Of a stretch of DNA of 64,000 nt, positions 26,413 through 35,587 are shown piece by piece. The notes under the pieces were generated by a model. The model had not been told where the DNA came from. It worked only from the letters and a program-made list of their open reading frames with translations, and made no database searches. The stretch covers positions 62,001 to 126,000 of the forward strand of contig JAODNJ010000212.1 in the NCBI GenBank assembly GCA_025465155.1. Reading direction: 5' to 3'. The first letter of the stretch is position 1. The number at the start of each line of letters is the position of its first letter. Origin of the DNA: Frankiales bacterium. GTDB lineage: Bacteria > Actinomycetota > Actinomycetes > Mycobacteriales > Geodermatophilaceae. A program made the translations under genes and the position numbers.

Positions 26413-27921
26413 GTGGCGCATCCGCACGCATCGACAGGCCGAATTCGGCGAGGTCTACCGCGACAGGCCGGTGGTGAACCGTGGCCTCCCGGCCTCGGCG
26501 CGCCCGTCGAGCAGGCGGCAGAGCCTCTGGGCGCCACCGGTGTCGCGACGCTCGCTAGTTCTGCCGCTTCGTCGGCGGTCGCGCCGTCTCCAGCGCGCCC
26601 TGCCGGCGCCGTTCGTCGCGGGTTGCCCCGTACCCCGGGCGCGGCGGGAGCTGCCGCGGCCGCATCTCCGACGGTCGCCTCCGCTGTAGCGGCCGCTTCT
26701 CCTACGGTCGCCGCCGCGGCAGCACCGGAGGCCGCGCCTGTGGACTCGAGTGCTGCAGCGCCAGCCCTAGCCCCGGCTGGCGCCCCTTCGGCGAGTGCAC
26801 CTCGAAAGCGGCTCGGCGCCGAATCTACCGTCTCCGCCCGGTCGACTGCCTCGGCGTCGACCGCTGCGACCTCGACTGCGCCGGTTTCGCCGGCTGTGGC
26901 TCCGTCTGCGGTGAAACCGGCGGGTGCCGCTCCGGCCCCCGCGGTTGGCAGCACCAGAACGGGAGCACCGACAACGACCGCGAAGGCTGCGGCCGCAGCG
27001 TCGGCTGCCGGCTCCTCTGCCGGCGCCGGTTCATTCTTCAGGCGGCTCACGCCCGTCAGGGCGGTGCTGGGCATTCTCGGCGTTCTCGTGGTGGTGGCCA
27101 TTCTTGTGCTCGCCGCGCGCGGGTTCGTCGGGCTGCCGTTCATGAGCGATTTCATGCGCACCTACTCGGGTGAAACTCCTCTTCCTGACGGAACTCCGGT
27201 CGGAATTCCGGCCTGGGTGGGTTGGCAGCATTTCTTCAACGTGTTTCTGATGGTGTTGATCATCCGGAGCGGGTGGCAGGTGCGTACAGAGAAGCGGCCG
27301 ACGGTGTTCTGGACATCGCGGCGGCCTGAGGCCCGAAAGATCAGTCTCGCCCTGTGGTTCCATCAGTCGCTGGATCTGTTGTGGTTCGTCAACGGCCTGA
27401 TCTTCGTGGTGCTGATCTTCTCGACCGGTCAGTGGTTGCGCATCGTGCCGACGAGTTGGGCGATCATTCCGAACGCCATCTCTGCCGCGTTTCAGTACGC
27501 GACGTTGCAGTGGCCGACCGAAGACGGCTGGGTGAACTACAACAGCTTGCAGCAGCTGTCGTACTTCGCGACCATCTTCCTTGCCGCTCCACTGGCTGCC
27601 ATAACAGGTATTCGCATGTCTGCGCTGTGGCCGAAGAAGACCACACGCTTGAACCGCCTCTACCCGGTCGAGTGGGCGCGCGCGATCCACTTTCCTGTGA
27701 TGTTGTATTTCGTGTTCTTCATAGTTGTGCATGTGACTCTGGTGTTGGCCACGGGGGCGCTGCGCAATCTGAACCACATGTACGCCTCGCAAGACGCGAT
27801 CAACTGGGTCGGGTTCTTCATCTTCGTCGCATCGTTGCTGGTGATCATCGGTGCATGGATCGCCGCGCGTCCGATCGTGCTGGCACCGATCGCACGAGTC
27901 TTCGGCAAAGTCGGCCGGTAG
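26413..27921 (+). CDS. membrane cytochrome b (b561/NarI-like) protein with long Ala/Pro-rich N-terminal extension
   Basis: About 200-aa low-complexity N-terminus, then multi-helix domain with several histidines (GWQHFFNVFLMV, WFHQSLDLLWF, ARAIHFPVMLYFVFFIVVHVTLVL). Confidence 0.75.
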   Translation: MAHPHASTGRIRRGLPRQAGGEPWPPGLGAPVEQAAEPLGATGVATLASSAASSAVAPSPARPAGAVRRGLPRTPGAAGAAAAASPTVASAVAAASPTVAAAAAPEAAPVDSSAAAPALAPAGAPSASAPRKRLGAESTVSARSTASASTAATSTAPVSPAVAPSAVKPAGAAPAPAVGSTRTGAPTTTAKAAAAASAAGSSAGAGSFFRRLTPVRAVLGILGVLVVVAILVLAARGFVGLPFMSDFMRTYSGETPLPDGTPVGIPAWVGWQHFFNVFLMVLIIRSGWQVRTEKRPTVFWTSRRPEARKISLALWFHQSLDLLWFVNGLIFVVLIFSTGQWLRIVPTSWAIIPNAISAAFQYATLQWPTEDGWVNYNSLQQLSYFATIFLAAPLAAITGIRMSALWPKKTTRLNRLYPVEWARAIHFPVMLYFVFFIVVHVTLVLATGALRNLNHMYASQDAINWVGFFIFVASLLVIIGAWIAARPIVLAPIARVFGKVGR

Positions 27922-27970
27922 ATCTACTGCAACAGTGGGCTTCGAAACGCGAAAGGCCGGTAAACGACCA

Positions 27971-28945
27971 GTGACCACAACCGACGACGGCCTCGGGGCT
28001 TCGGCACAGAGCAAGGTGGCGCTTGTCACCGGAGCGAGCCGGGGAATAGGAAAGGCCATCGCGGTTTCGTTGGCAAGGGCAGGCTTCGATGTCGCCATCA
28101 CTGCACGCACGATCGAGCCCGGTGAGCGGCGAGAGCATTCGCCGACCGTGGCCTTCTCCGATTCGTCGGCGTTGCCGGGAAGCTTGTCGGAGACGGCTGT
28201 GCTGATCGAGCGCGAAGGCGCCCGCGCGATGGTCGTTCCGGCCGACATTCTCGACGAGAATTCCCTCGAATACGCCGTCGGCGAGGTGCTCGGCGCGTGG
28301 TCGCGCATCGACGTGCTCGTGAACAACGCTCGATTCATCGGCCCCGGCCACATGGACACGGTGCTCGAAACCTCACCCGACGTTCTGCTTCAGCATCTGC
28401 GAGGCAACGTTCTCGCGCCGCTCGCGCTCGATCGGCTGGTGCTGCCTGGCATGATCGCGCGAGGCTCCGGCACGATCATCCACCTGACATCGGCTGCGGC
28501 CTATTCAGACCCAGTGAAGCAGATCGGTTCCGGGGGCTGGGGGCTCAGCTATGGTGTGTCGAAGGGCGCGATTCATCGGCTCACCGGATACCTGGCGCTC
28601 GAGCACGCCGGCGACGGCATCAGCTGCTTCAACGTGCAACCCGGAACGATTGCAACCGAGCGCATCGCGCAAGACATGGGCGCCGTCGGCATTTCGAATG
28701 TGGGGGAGCCGACCGAGGTGGTCGGCGCCGTTGTCGCGTGGTTATGCACCGACCCGCGAGCCGCGCTGTTGAATGGGCGCACCATCGAAGCGCCGTTCTT
28801 GTGCAGCGAGCTCGAGCTGCTGCCCGAATGGAACGGGCCCTCTCTGATCGTGCAGGGGAGGCACGATGTCGCGGCATCGACGCTGACTCAGCTCGAGGCG
28901 GCCGTAGCAGAAGGTCGCCGGCCGCCTCGTTATCTCGTCGATTAG
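27971..28945 (+). CDS. SDR family oxidoreductase
   Basis: VALVTGASRGIGKAIAVSLARAG; LSYGVSKGAIHRL; GTG start chosen. Confidence 0.85.
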   Translation: MTTTDDGLGASAQSKVALVTGASRGIGKAIAVSLARAGFDVAITARTIEPGERREHSPTVAFSDSSALPGSLSETAVLIEREGARAMVVPADILDENSLEYAVGEVLGAWSRIDVLVNNARFIGPGHMDTVLETSPDVLLQHLRGNVLAPLALDRLVLPGMIARGSGTIIHLTSAAAYSDPVKQIGSGGWGLSYGVSKGAIHRLTGYLALEHAGDGISCFNVQPGTIATERIAQDMGAVGISNVGEPTEVVGAVVAWLCTDPRAALLNGRTIEAPFLCSELELLPEWNGPSLIVQGRHDVAASTLTQLEAAVAEGRRPPRYLVD

Positions 28946-28973
28946 CGCCCGCTCGGCCTCGACGAGAGCGCCC

Positions 28974-29720
28974 TCAGTATTGCGTGAGGCCCCCGTCGAT
29001 GGTGAAGGTCGCTCCGTTGATGAACCGCGCTTCGGGTGAGAGCAGGTAGGCAATGAGCCCGGCGACCTCCGACGGCTCGGCGGCACCCGCGATGACGTTG
29101 GGCGAGGGGGCAGCCAGCACACTCTTCTGTCTCACGAGATCGAGCATCGGCGTCTGGGTCGAGCCGGGTGCGACGACGTTGCAGCGGATGTTCTCCGACG
29201 CATACTGATACGCCACGGTTCGGCTGAGCCCGAGAATGCCGTGCTTCGACGAGACGTAGGCGCTGCCCCCGAAGCCGCGCAGCGACGCGATCGACCCGAC
29301 GTTGACGATCGACCCACCGCCCTGCGCGCGCAGCGCCGCTATCGCGTTTTTCGACATGAGAAAGGTGCCGCGCAGATTCACGGCGATCACCCTGTCGAAA
29401 TCGTCGTCGGCGAGGTTCTCCAGTTTCTGGTCGGCCAGCAGGCTGATGCCGGCGACGTTCGCGACGGCCGAGACGCCGCCGAAGCGAGCTGTGGCGGCTG
29501 CATACAAAGCGGTGACGCTCTCGGAGTTCGAGACATCGACGGGCTGAACGAGCAGACTCTCGTTGTGCGCGTGCGCGTGAGCGCTCGTGAGCGCATCCAC
29601 ATCGATGTCGGCCGCCGTGACTCTCCAGCCATCGTCGAGCAGTCGGGTGACGGCGGCCAGGCCGATGCCCGAAGCGCCTCCGGTGACGATGACGGAACGA
29701 AGGGGAAGCGAGTCGGTCAT
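28974..29720 (-). CDS. SDR family oxidoreductase
   Basis: VIVTGGASGIGLAAV; NVAG; AYVSSKHGILGLSRTVA; FTIDGGLTQY. Confidence 0.9.
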   Translation of the reverse strand: MTDSLPLRSVIVTGGASGIGLAAVTRLLDDGWRVTAADIDVDALTSAHAHAHNESLLVQPVDVSNSESVTALYAAATARFGGVSAVANVAGISLLADQKLENLADDDFDRVIAVNLRGTFLMSKNAIAALRAQGGGSIVNVGSIASLRGFGGSAYVSSKHGILGLSRTVAYQYASENIRCNVVAPGSTQTPMLDLVRQKSVLAAPSPNVIAGAAEPSEVAGLIAYLLSPEARFINGATFTIDGGLTQY

Positions 29721-29841
29721 GACGGTGCCGCTTTCTGCTGGGATGCGGGTCGCAGGTAGTCGTATAGCGACGGAGCTGCAGTGCTCGAACGCAATTAAGT
29801 ATCCTACATTTGACAAGAACCGTCTTCGTGGTTCGTGCGGT

Positions 29842-30849
29842 TCAGTCGGAGAAACCGCCCGAGCCGAGGAATTCGAGGTGCAACGCCGTCTGGCTGAGAG
29901 CCGAGTAGAGAAAGAACCCGGTCATGTTCTGCCATCCGAGCGTCCACCGCAACTGAGAGGCGACCTCGAAGACGGTGGCGCCGGGCTCACGTGCGATGAT
30001 GGCTGCCGCTTCGCGCGAGCGCTTCAGATGGTGAGCCTTGATCTGGTCGATGCGCTCTGACAGCCCGAAGAACCGGTAAGCGTGCCCGGGTGCGACTTCG
30101 TAGGAGTCGTAGTTCGCGATGCGGTCGAGAGACTGAAAGTAGTCGGCTATCGGATTCGTGTCCGTCGCCCCGCCCAAGCCGAGCCCAGGATAGATCTTCG
30201 GCAGTACGTGGTCGCCGGTGAACAGAACACGATCGAGATCTCCGATGACGCACGCGTGGCCTGGAGTATGCCCCGGAGTCCAGAGGAGCTTCAGCGCTCT
30301 GCCGGGAATGTTCCAGAGGTCGCCGTCTTCGAGTGTCACGTCGGCCCTCGTCGCCTCGCTTCGGCCGGACATGCGCAGCATCACGTGCAGCTCATCGTGG
30401 CGATGAGGCGGAACACCCCACGCGTCGAGTGTCGCTTCGATGTCGTGTGACCCCTCAGCCAACCGCAGCGCTGCGCGCTGTTCACGAGCGAGCATCATCA
30501 CCGTCGAGCCCGAAGCGCCTCTGACCCGTTCAGCGAGCCCCAGGTGATCGGGGTGCAGGTGCGAGATGAAAACCGAGGCCACCGCATGCGGATCGTGCCC
30601 GAACTGCCTGAGAGCGGTGCTGAGCCGGTTCCAGTTCTCGTCGGTGTTGTAACCGGGGTCGAGCAGATGCAAAGACCCGTCGGCACCCTCGATGGCATAA
30701 CACAGTGAGTACGGATTGCGCGGGTCTGGCATTGCCAGCGGAATCGACCAGATGCCGTCTGCGACCATATCGGGCTCGGCCATCGTGTTGGCAATGGAAG
30801 CTGCGTACTGTGTCTCGACTGAAGGTCTCACCCTTTCAGTCTGGACCAT
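29842..30849 (-). CDS. MBL-fold metallohydrolase
   Basis: ISHLHPDHLGL (HxHxDH), TPGHTPGHACV, LFTGDHVLP; true start may be further in. Confidence 0.88.
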   Translation of the reverse strand: MVQTERVRPSVETQYAASIANTMAEPDMVADGIWSIPLAMPDPRNPYSLCYAIEGADGSLHLLDPGYNTDENWNRLSTALRQFGHDPHAVASVFISHLHPDHLGLAERVRGASGSTVMMLAREQRAALRLAEGSHDIEATLDAWGVPPHRHDELHVMLRMSGRSEATRADVTLEDGDLWNIPGRALKLLWTPGHTPGHACVIGDLDRVLFTGDHVLPKIYPGLGLGGATDTNPIADYFQSLDRIANYDSYEVAPGHAYRFFGLSERIDQIKAHHLKRSREAAAIIAREPGATVFEVASQLRWTLGWQNMTGFFLYSALSQTALHLEFLGSGGFSD

Positions 30850-30938
30850 CCCACTGTTCCGGCGCGTCGGTGCCCGGTCGTTCTTCGTTCAGCGAGCCGA
30901 CTCGCTGCTCGTGTGCTTCGCCCGCGGCTGCGGCGAAC

Positions 30939-32015
30939 TCAGACGCCGAGCAGTTCGAACGACTCGAGGTCAGAGACGGCTGTGCCGAGTCGTGTCGTGA
31001 ATTCGACGATGATGGGCGGGGCGACATAGCGCGTGATGCCCCACAGGTAGTAGCCGTAGACGACGTGCGATCGGTACGCGTTCCACGCGGCATCCCACCC
31101 GGGGGCGTCGATGCCCAGAGCTGAAAGGGCGTCGAGGTACGACTGCAGAAGCTCGCGTTCACTCGATCGTCGATCGTCGACAGAAAGCACCGCTCCAAGG
31201 TGATATGCCACATCGAGTGCCCAACTGTTGAGCTGCAGCAGTTGCCAGTCGATGATCGCCGGGCGCCCGTCGATCTCGAAGATGTTGCCCGCGTGGGCGT
31301 CGCCATGAATCAATGACTGCGGTTGGGCCGTCGCCGCGCTCGACAGTGCGCGCATTCCTCGAAGCAAGCGTTCGGCGCTGCGAATGCCCGGCTCGAGCGC
31401 GTCGCCGCGTTTCTGGTCGAGGTGGCCCTGCAATTCATCCAGCGCCATCGGACCGGCCGCGAACTCAGCCAATCGATTCGTCAGCCACGGTGTTGCGCCG
31501 GCGCCGCTGCCGTTCCAGCTCTCGGCGTGAAGGGTCGCGAGCTGCTGCAGACTAGCGGCGGCCTGATCGGTCGAGTACGGCTCCAGTGCGGTCAAGAACC
31601 GGCCGCCCGATGCGATGACATCATGCATGATGACGAGGCCGTGCCCTGTCGTGTCGTTGACGCCCGAGTAGAGGGAGGTCGGCACGCGCACCTTCGAGGT
31701 CGGAGCGATGTCGCGGTAGAAACGCGCCTCCGTGCGTGAGACGCGCGAGTTGATCGGTGAGAGCTCTCCGTCAGCGAAGAACCCCTTCACGCACAGAGAC
31801 CGGGTCGGATGCTCGGCATCGTCGGTGTCGATCTCGAACCGTACCTTCGTCGCGGCGACAGTGATCGTCTCGATCACCCGCACAGCGAGCAGGCGCGTCG
31901 CTGTGTTCCCGAACAGTGCCGTCGAGAGCCACTCGGGCGACAGCACTTCGTCGAGGTCTCGAGGAGCCGGATCGAACGCTCCTGGGGAATTCTTCGTTTC
32001 AGACAAGCTGTGCAT
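30939..32015 (-). CDS. phosphotransferase (APH/choline-kinase-like fold)
   Basis: LVIMHDVIASGGRF; SLIHGDAHAGNIFEIDGRPAIIDWQLLQLNSWALDVAYHL kinase catalytic motifs. Confidence 0.88.
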   Translation of the reverse strand: MHSLSETKNSPGAFDPAPRDLDEVLSPEWLSTALFGNTATRLLAVRVIETITVAATKVRFEIDTDDAEHPTRSLCVKGFFADGELSPINSRVSRTEARFYRDIAPTSKVRVPTSLYSGVNDTTGHGLVIMHDVIASGGRFLTALEPYSTDQAAASLQQLATLHAESWNGSGAGATPWLTNRLAEFAAGPMALDELQGHLDQKRGDALEPGIRSAERLLRGMRALSSAATAQPQSLIHGDAHAGNIFEIDGRPAIIDWQLLQLNSWALDVAYHLGAVLSVDDRRSSERELLQSYLDALSALGIDAPGWDAAWNAYRSHVVYGYYLWGITRYVAPPIIVEFTTRLGTAVSDLESFELLGV

Positions 32016-32079
32016 CCTCTCCGTAAACAAGCGAGCCTCATTCTAGGGGCCTCAAGGTTATATAAGATAGACTTGAGAG

Positions 32080-33153
32080 ATGACGAACCCAATGACGGGC
32101 GCTCCCATCGTGGCACCGGCCCTTCGAGACCTCGCTCGGTTGGCAAACCAGCTCGAGAACTGGTTGCGACCGAGACTCGACGCCGATGACGTGCGCGTCT
32201 CGGGCCTTGACTATCCACGTGGCTCGGGTCAATCGCACGAGACCATCTTGTTCGACGCGCGCTGGTCGAACGGCGGCGAGTCGTTCGAGCGCGGTCTCGT
32301 CGTGCGCATCAAGCCGACCAGCTTCACGGTATTCCACGACGACCTCTTCATCGAACAGTACGAGATCATGCGCGCCCTGCGCGGCCAGGTTCCGGTGGCC
32401 GAGGTGCTCTGGCTCGATGAAGACCCGGCGCTGCTCGGTGCACCGTTCTTCGTGATGCAGAAGCTCACGGGCAGAGTGCCCGTGAGCCATCCGTCGTACA
32501 TGAAAGAGGGCTGGGTGGCGAAAGCGACCCCAGAACAGCGAGCGCTGATCTGGGAGAACGGGGTGCGTACACTTGGCACTTCGGCCCGGGTCGACCCGCA
32601 GAGCCTCGACTTTCTGCGGCCTCCGGGCCGCACCGTCGACGGGTTCACGCTGGAGTGGGAGCGCTGGCAACGCTTCTACGAATTCATCGCCGAGCGATTC
32701 GCTCTTCCCTTTCACCTCGAGGCTATGCAGCAGCTCGAGCGTTCTGCGCCGGCATCCAGGCCGGAAGGACTCGTGTGGGGAGACGCGCGGCTGGGCAATC
32801 TGATGTTCGACGACGAGTTCCGGGTGGTCGCGATGATGGATTGGGAGCAGCCCTCGCTCGGCGGTTCCCTCAACGATCTGGGCTGGTGGCTGTTCAACGA
32901 GCGAATGAAAGTCGCCGACAATGGTGGCCGTCTTCCTTCGGGGTGGGGCGATGCCGCGGACACCGTGGCTCTCTGGCGCGAGATGAGCGGGCGCGATACG
33001 GCCGACTTGGCTTGGTTCGAGGCGTATTCCGCCTTCAAATGCTCGTGCCTGACCGTGCGCACTATGGAGTTGCGCGATCAGTCGCCTCCGGGCGGGGACT
33101 GGGCGAGCCTGCCGATCGCCCGAGCTCTCGACGGACTGCTTCGAGCCCTCTGA
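32080..33153 (+). CDS. phosphotransferase (APH/ACAD10-kinase-like family)
   Basis: EVLWLDEDPALLGAPFFVMQKLTGRVP; GLVWGDARLGNLMFDDEFRVVAMMDWEQPSLGGSLNDLGWWL. Confidence 0.88.
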   Translation: MTNPMTGAPIVAPALRDLARLANQLENWLRPRLDADDVRVSGLDYPRGSGQSHETILFDARWSNGGESFERGLVVRIKPTSFTVFHDDLFIEQYEIMRALRGQVPVAEVLWLDEDPALLGAPFFVMQKLTGRVPVSHPSYMKEGWVAKATPEQRALIWENGVRTLGTSARVDPQSLDFLRPPGRTVDGFTLEWERWQRFYEFIAERFALPFHLEAMQQLERSAPASRPEGLVWGDARLGNLMFDDEFRVVAMMDWEQPSLGGSLNDLGWWLFNERMKVADNGGRLPSGWGDAADTVALWREMSGRDTADLAWFEAYSAFKCSCLTVRTMELRDQSPPGGDWASLPIARALDGLLRAL

Positions 33154-33260
33154 GGGCCGGCCTTCGTCGGCTCGGCTACACTGTGGGGCAGGCGCGGCAG
33201 CGCCGACGCAGTGCGGTCGCGTCAGCGACGGACTGATTCAACGGCCACGATGGGAGCAGT

Positions 33261-34145
33261 GTGAAACCAGCGCTCGCTGCCGACCGTGCGCTTCGTGTGC
33301 TCAACTATTTCACCGTGAATCCTCGCTCGACCTTCACCCTTTCCGAGTTGTCGGCCGCCCTTCAGGTCAGCCATGCTTCGATGTCGTCGGTGCTGCTCGC
33401 ACTCACCGAGAACGGCTACCTTGTGCGGCATCCGCGGCACAAGACCTACGACCTCGGCCCCATGGCGATGGCGTCGGGGCAGGCCGCATCGATGCGTTAT
33501 CCCGTAGTGGAGCTCGCAAAGCCGTGGATGCCCGATCTCGCCGCTCTCGGCACGGAATGCATCGGCATGGCGCTCGTAGGCGATCAAATGGTGGTTCTCG
33601 ACATCGAGGGGCAGGCGTCTTTGGCCAGCCGCGAGGTCAGGCTCGGTCAGCGCCTGCCGCTGATTCCACCATACGGGCACGTGTTTCTCGCCTGGAGTCA
33701 GCCGCGTGCAGTTCAGAAATGGCTCGCCGCGCTGGGGCCCGATCAGGCGAGGCTCCGCGAGGCCGAGTTCGAACGCTCGCTGGCGTTCACGAGAACGAAT
33801 GGGTTCGCTGTGGCGCTCGATAACGAGCGGGTCGCAGGGGTGCAGCAGATGTTCGGTGAGTTGGCTCGGCGACCGTGGGATCAGGAGACGCGCTCCCGAA
33901 TCAGCGCGCGCATTCCCGAGCAGTCAGACGAGTACGCTCTGGCCGAACTCGACCCCGATCGCGAGTACACCATCGATCATGTCAGCGCGCCCGTGTTCGA
34001 GCCGAACGGAACGGTGGGCTACGCGCTGACGATCAATGGAATCGGCACGAGTTCGGGCGAACGCATCGCCGCCATCGGCCGGGAACTCAGCGCCGTGTGT
34101 CTGACGCTCACCCGAAACCTCGGCGGTCGCGCTCCCATAAGTTGA
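33261..34145 (+). CDS. IclR family transcriptional regulator
   Basis: ALRVLNYFTVNPRSTFTLSELSAALQVSHASMSSVLLALTENGYLVRHPRHKTYDLGP. Confidence 0.87.
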   Translation: MKPALAADRALRVLNYFTVNPRSTFTLSELSAALQVSHASMSSVLLALTENGYLVRHPRHKTYDLGPMAMASGQAASMRYPVVELAKPWMPDLAALGTECIGMALVGDQMVVLDIEGQASLASREVRLGQRLPLIPPYGHVFLAWSQPRAVQKWLAALGPDQARLREAEFERSLAFTRTNGFAVALDNERVAGVQQMFGELARRPWDQETRSRISARIPEQSDEYALAELDPDREYTIDHVSAPVFEPNGTVGYALTINGIGTSSGERIAAIGRELSAVCLTLTRNLGGRAPIS

Positions 34146-34303
34146 GTAGTGCACTGTTTTCGAGTCGATTAGTGATTTCGTTGACGATGCTCTAACCTAG
34201 ATCGGGTATAAGGGCACTCTTTAGCGTTCTGGCGATGCGGCCGGCGCAAGGTAGGAGTGTCTTTTTGCATTCGACAACGAGGTTCATCTCAGCGAGGAGA
34301 AAC

Positions 34304-35506
34304 GTGAAGTTACGTACGAGAAACAGGGCACTTGCGGCCTTCGGAATTGTCTTGGCCAGCACACTGCTGGCTGCGTGTTCGGGTTCGGGCAGCGCATCGT
34401 CGACCGATGCCGGGGGTTGTACCGTGAACACGCTGCTCGTCGCCAACGCGACCGGCGCCCAGAGTTCCAACGGTGTAGCAGCGTTCGCTGCTGCAAAAGC
34501 GGCCACGAAGTACGTCAACGACAACGGCGGAGTGAACGGCTGCACCCTCGTGCTGAAGACCGTCGACGATGGCAGTGATTACACGAAGACGCTGCCGCTG
34601 ATGCAGGCCGCGATGGCCACCACGACCTTCGCGAACGTCTCCGTCAACGACTATGGAACCGCCAGCGCGGTACCGTACCTGATGCGCCAGAAGGTGTTGT
34701 CGATCTCGGCGAACGGAACGGCGTCACTGGCAGACCCGAAGACGGGCCCGTACTATTTCGATACGTCGTCTCCCGACGCTACGGTGTCGCAGTACATGAC
34801 GAAGTACGCCCTCAGCCAGGGCACGAAGAAGTTCGCCGTCGTCGCCGACAACACGACCACGGGAGCCTCGGCGATTGCGGCTATCAAGGCCACCGCTGAG
34901 GCGGGCGGCGGCGATGTCGTCGCTTCTGTTCAGGTGGATGCCACGACGGTGAACATGACGCCCGCGGTTCAGCAGCTCAGCAGCAGCGGCGCCGACGGCG
35001 TGATCATCAGCCTGTACGGCCAGCCGGCCGGGTTCTTCATCCGTGACCTGAAGGCCAGTGGCTGGAACGTTCAGCGGTACGGCTCGGTCTCGCTCGGTGC
35101 GACGAACCTGCCGGCGCTGCTTCCGGTCGAGGATTATCAGGGCATCGTGGTTGCGGGAGCCGCCGACGGGTCGGCACCATCGTTGTACGGTGTGGCCGAC
35201 ATGCAGACACAGATCAAGGCGACCGGAGGTGATCCTTACACCTCGGTCGTCGGCCTCTCGCAAAACTATGCCGACATTCTGATTCTCGCGAACGCGATCA
35301 ATGCGACCAAAGCGACGGACGGACCGACCTTGGCGAAGTACCTCGAAGATCACGGTACTGACAAGATTCCCGGCAACCCCATCGCCGAGACGACGGGTTA
35401 CTCGTCGACCAACCATCAGATGATCGCACCCGGCAGCATCGCCACGGCGACGGAAGGTCCGCTCGACGCGAACGGCCTGCTGCCTCGCCTGCAGATTCTG
35501 AACTGA
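34304..35506 (+). CDS. ABC transporter substrate-binding lipoprotein (branched-chain amino acid/LivK-like)
   Basis: Lipobox LLAAC after VKLRTRNRALAAFGIVLASTLLAAC; periplasmic-binding fold sequence; GTG with GAGGAGA upstream. Confidence 0.85.
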   Translation: MKLRTRNRALAAFGIVLASTLLAACSGSGSASSTDAGGCTVNTLLVANATGAQSSNGVAAFAAAKAATKYVNDNGGVNGCTLVLKTVDDGSDYTKTLPLMQAAMATTTFANVSVNDYGTASAVPYLMRQKVLSISANGTASLADPKTGPYYFDTSSPDATVSQYMTKYALSQGTKKFAVVADNTTTGASAIAAIKATAEAGGGDVVASVQVDATTVNMTPAVQQLSSSGADGVIISLYGQPAGFFIRDLKASGWNVQRYGSVSLGATNLPALLPVEDYQGIVVAGAADGSAPSLYGVADMQTQIKATGGDPYTSVVGLSQNYADILILANAINATKATDGPTLAKYLEDHGTDKIPGNPIAETTGYSSTNHQMIAPGSIATATEGPLDANGLLPRLQILN

Positions 35507-35519
35507 TTCTCTCGCAGGC

Positions 35520-35556
35520 AGAAGGGGCCCGGCGCGTGTTGCGCTGGGCCCCTTCT
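35520..35556. terminator. strong, probably bidirectional intrinsic terminator
   Basis: AGAAGGGGCCC ... GGGCCCCTTCT perfect inverted repeat between convergent genes. Confidence 0.8.
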
Positions 35557-35587
35557 GCGTGGTCTGACTCGCCGCGGCAGAGCCGGG

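Noticed and set aside
24674-26431. 585-aa antisense ORF
   Set aside because: Fully opposite etfB/etfA, whose translations are unmistakable; no domain signal.
27031-28359. 442-aa - strand ORF
   Set aside because: Antisense to the cytochrome b and SDR genes; low-complexity translation.
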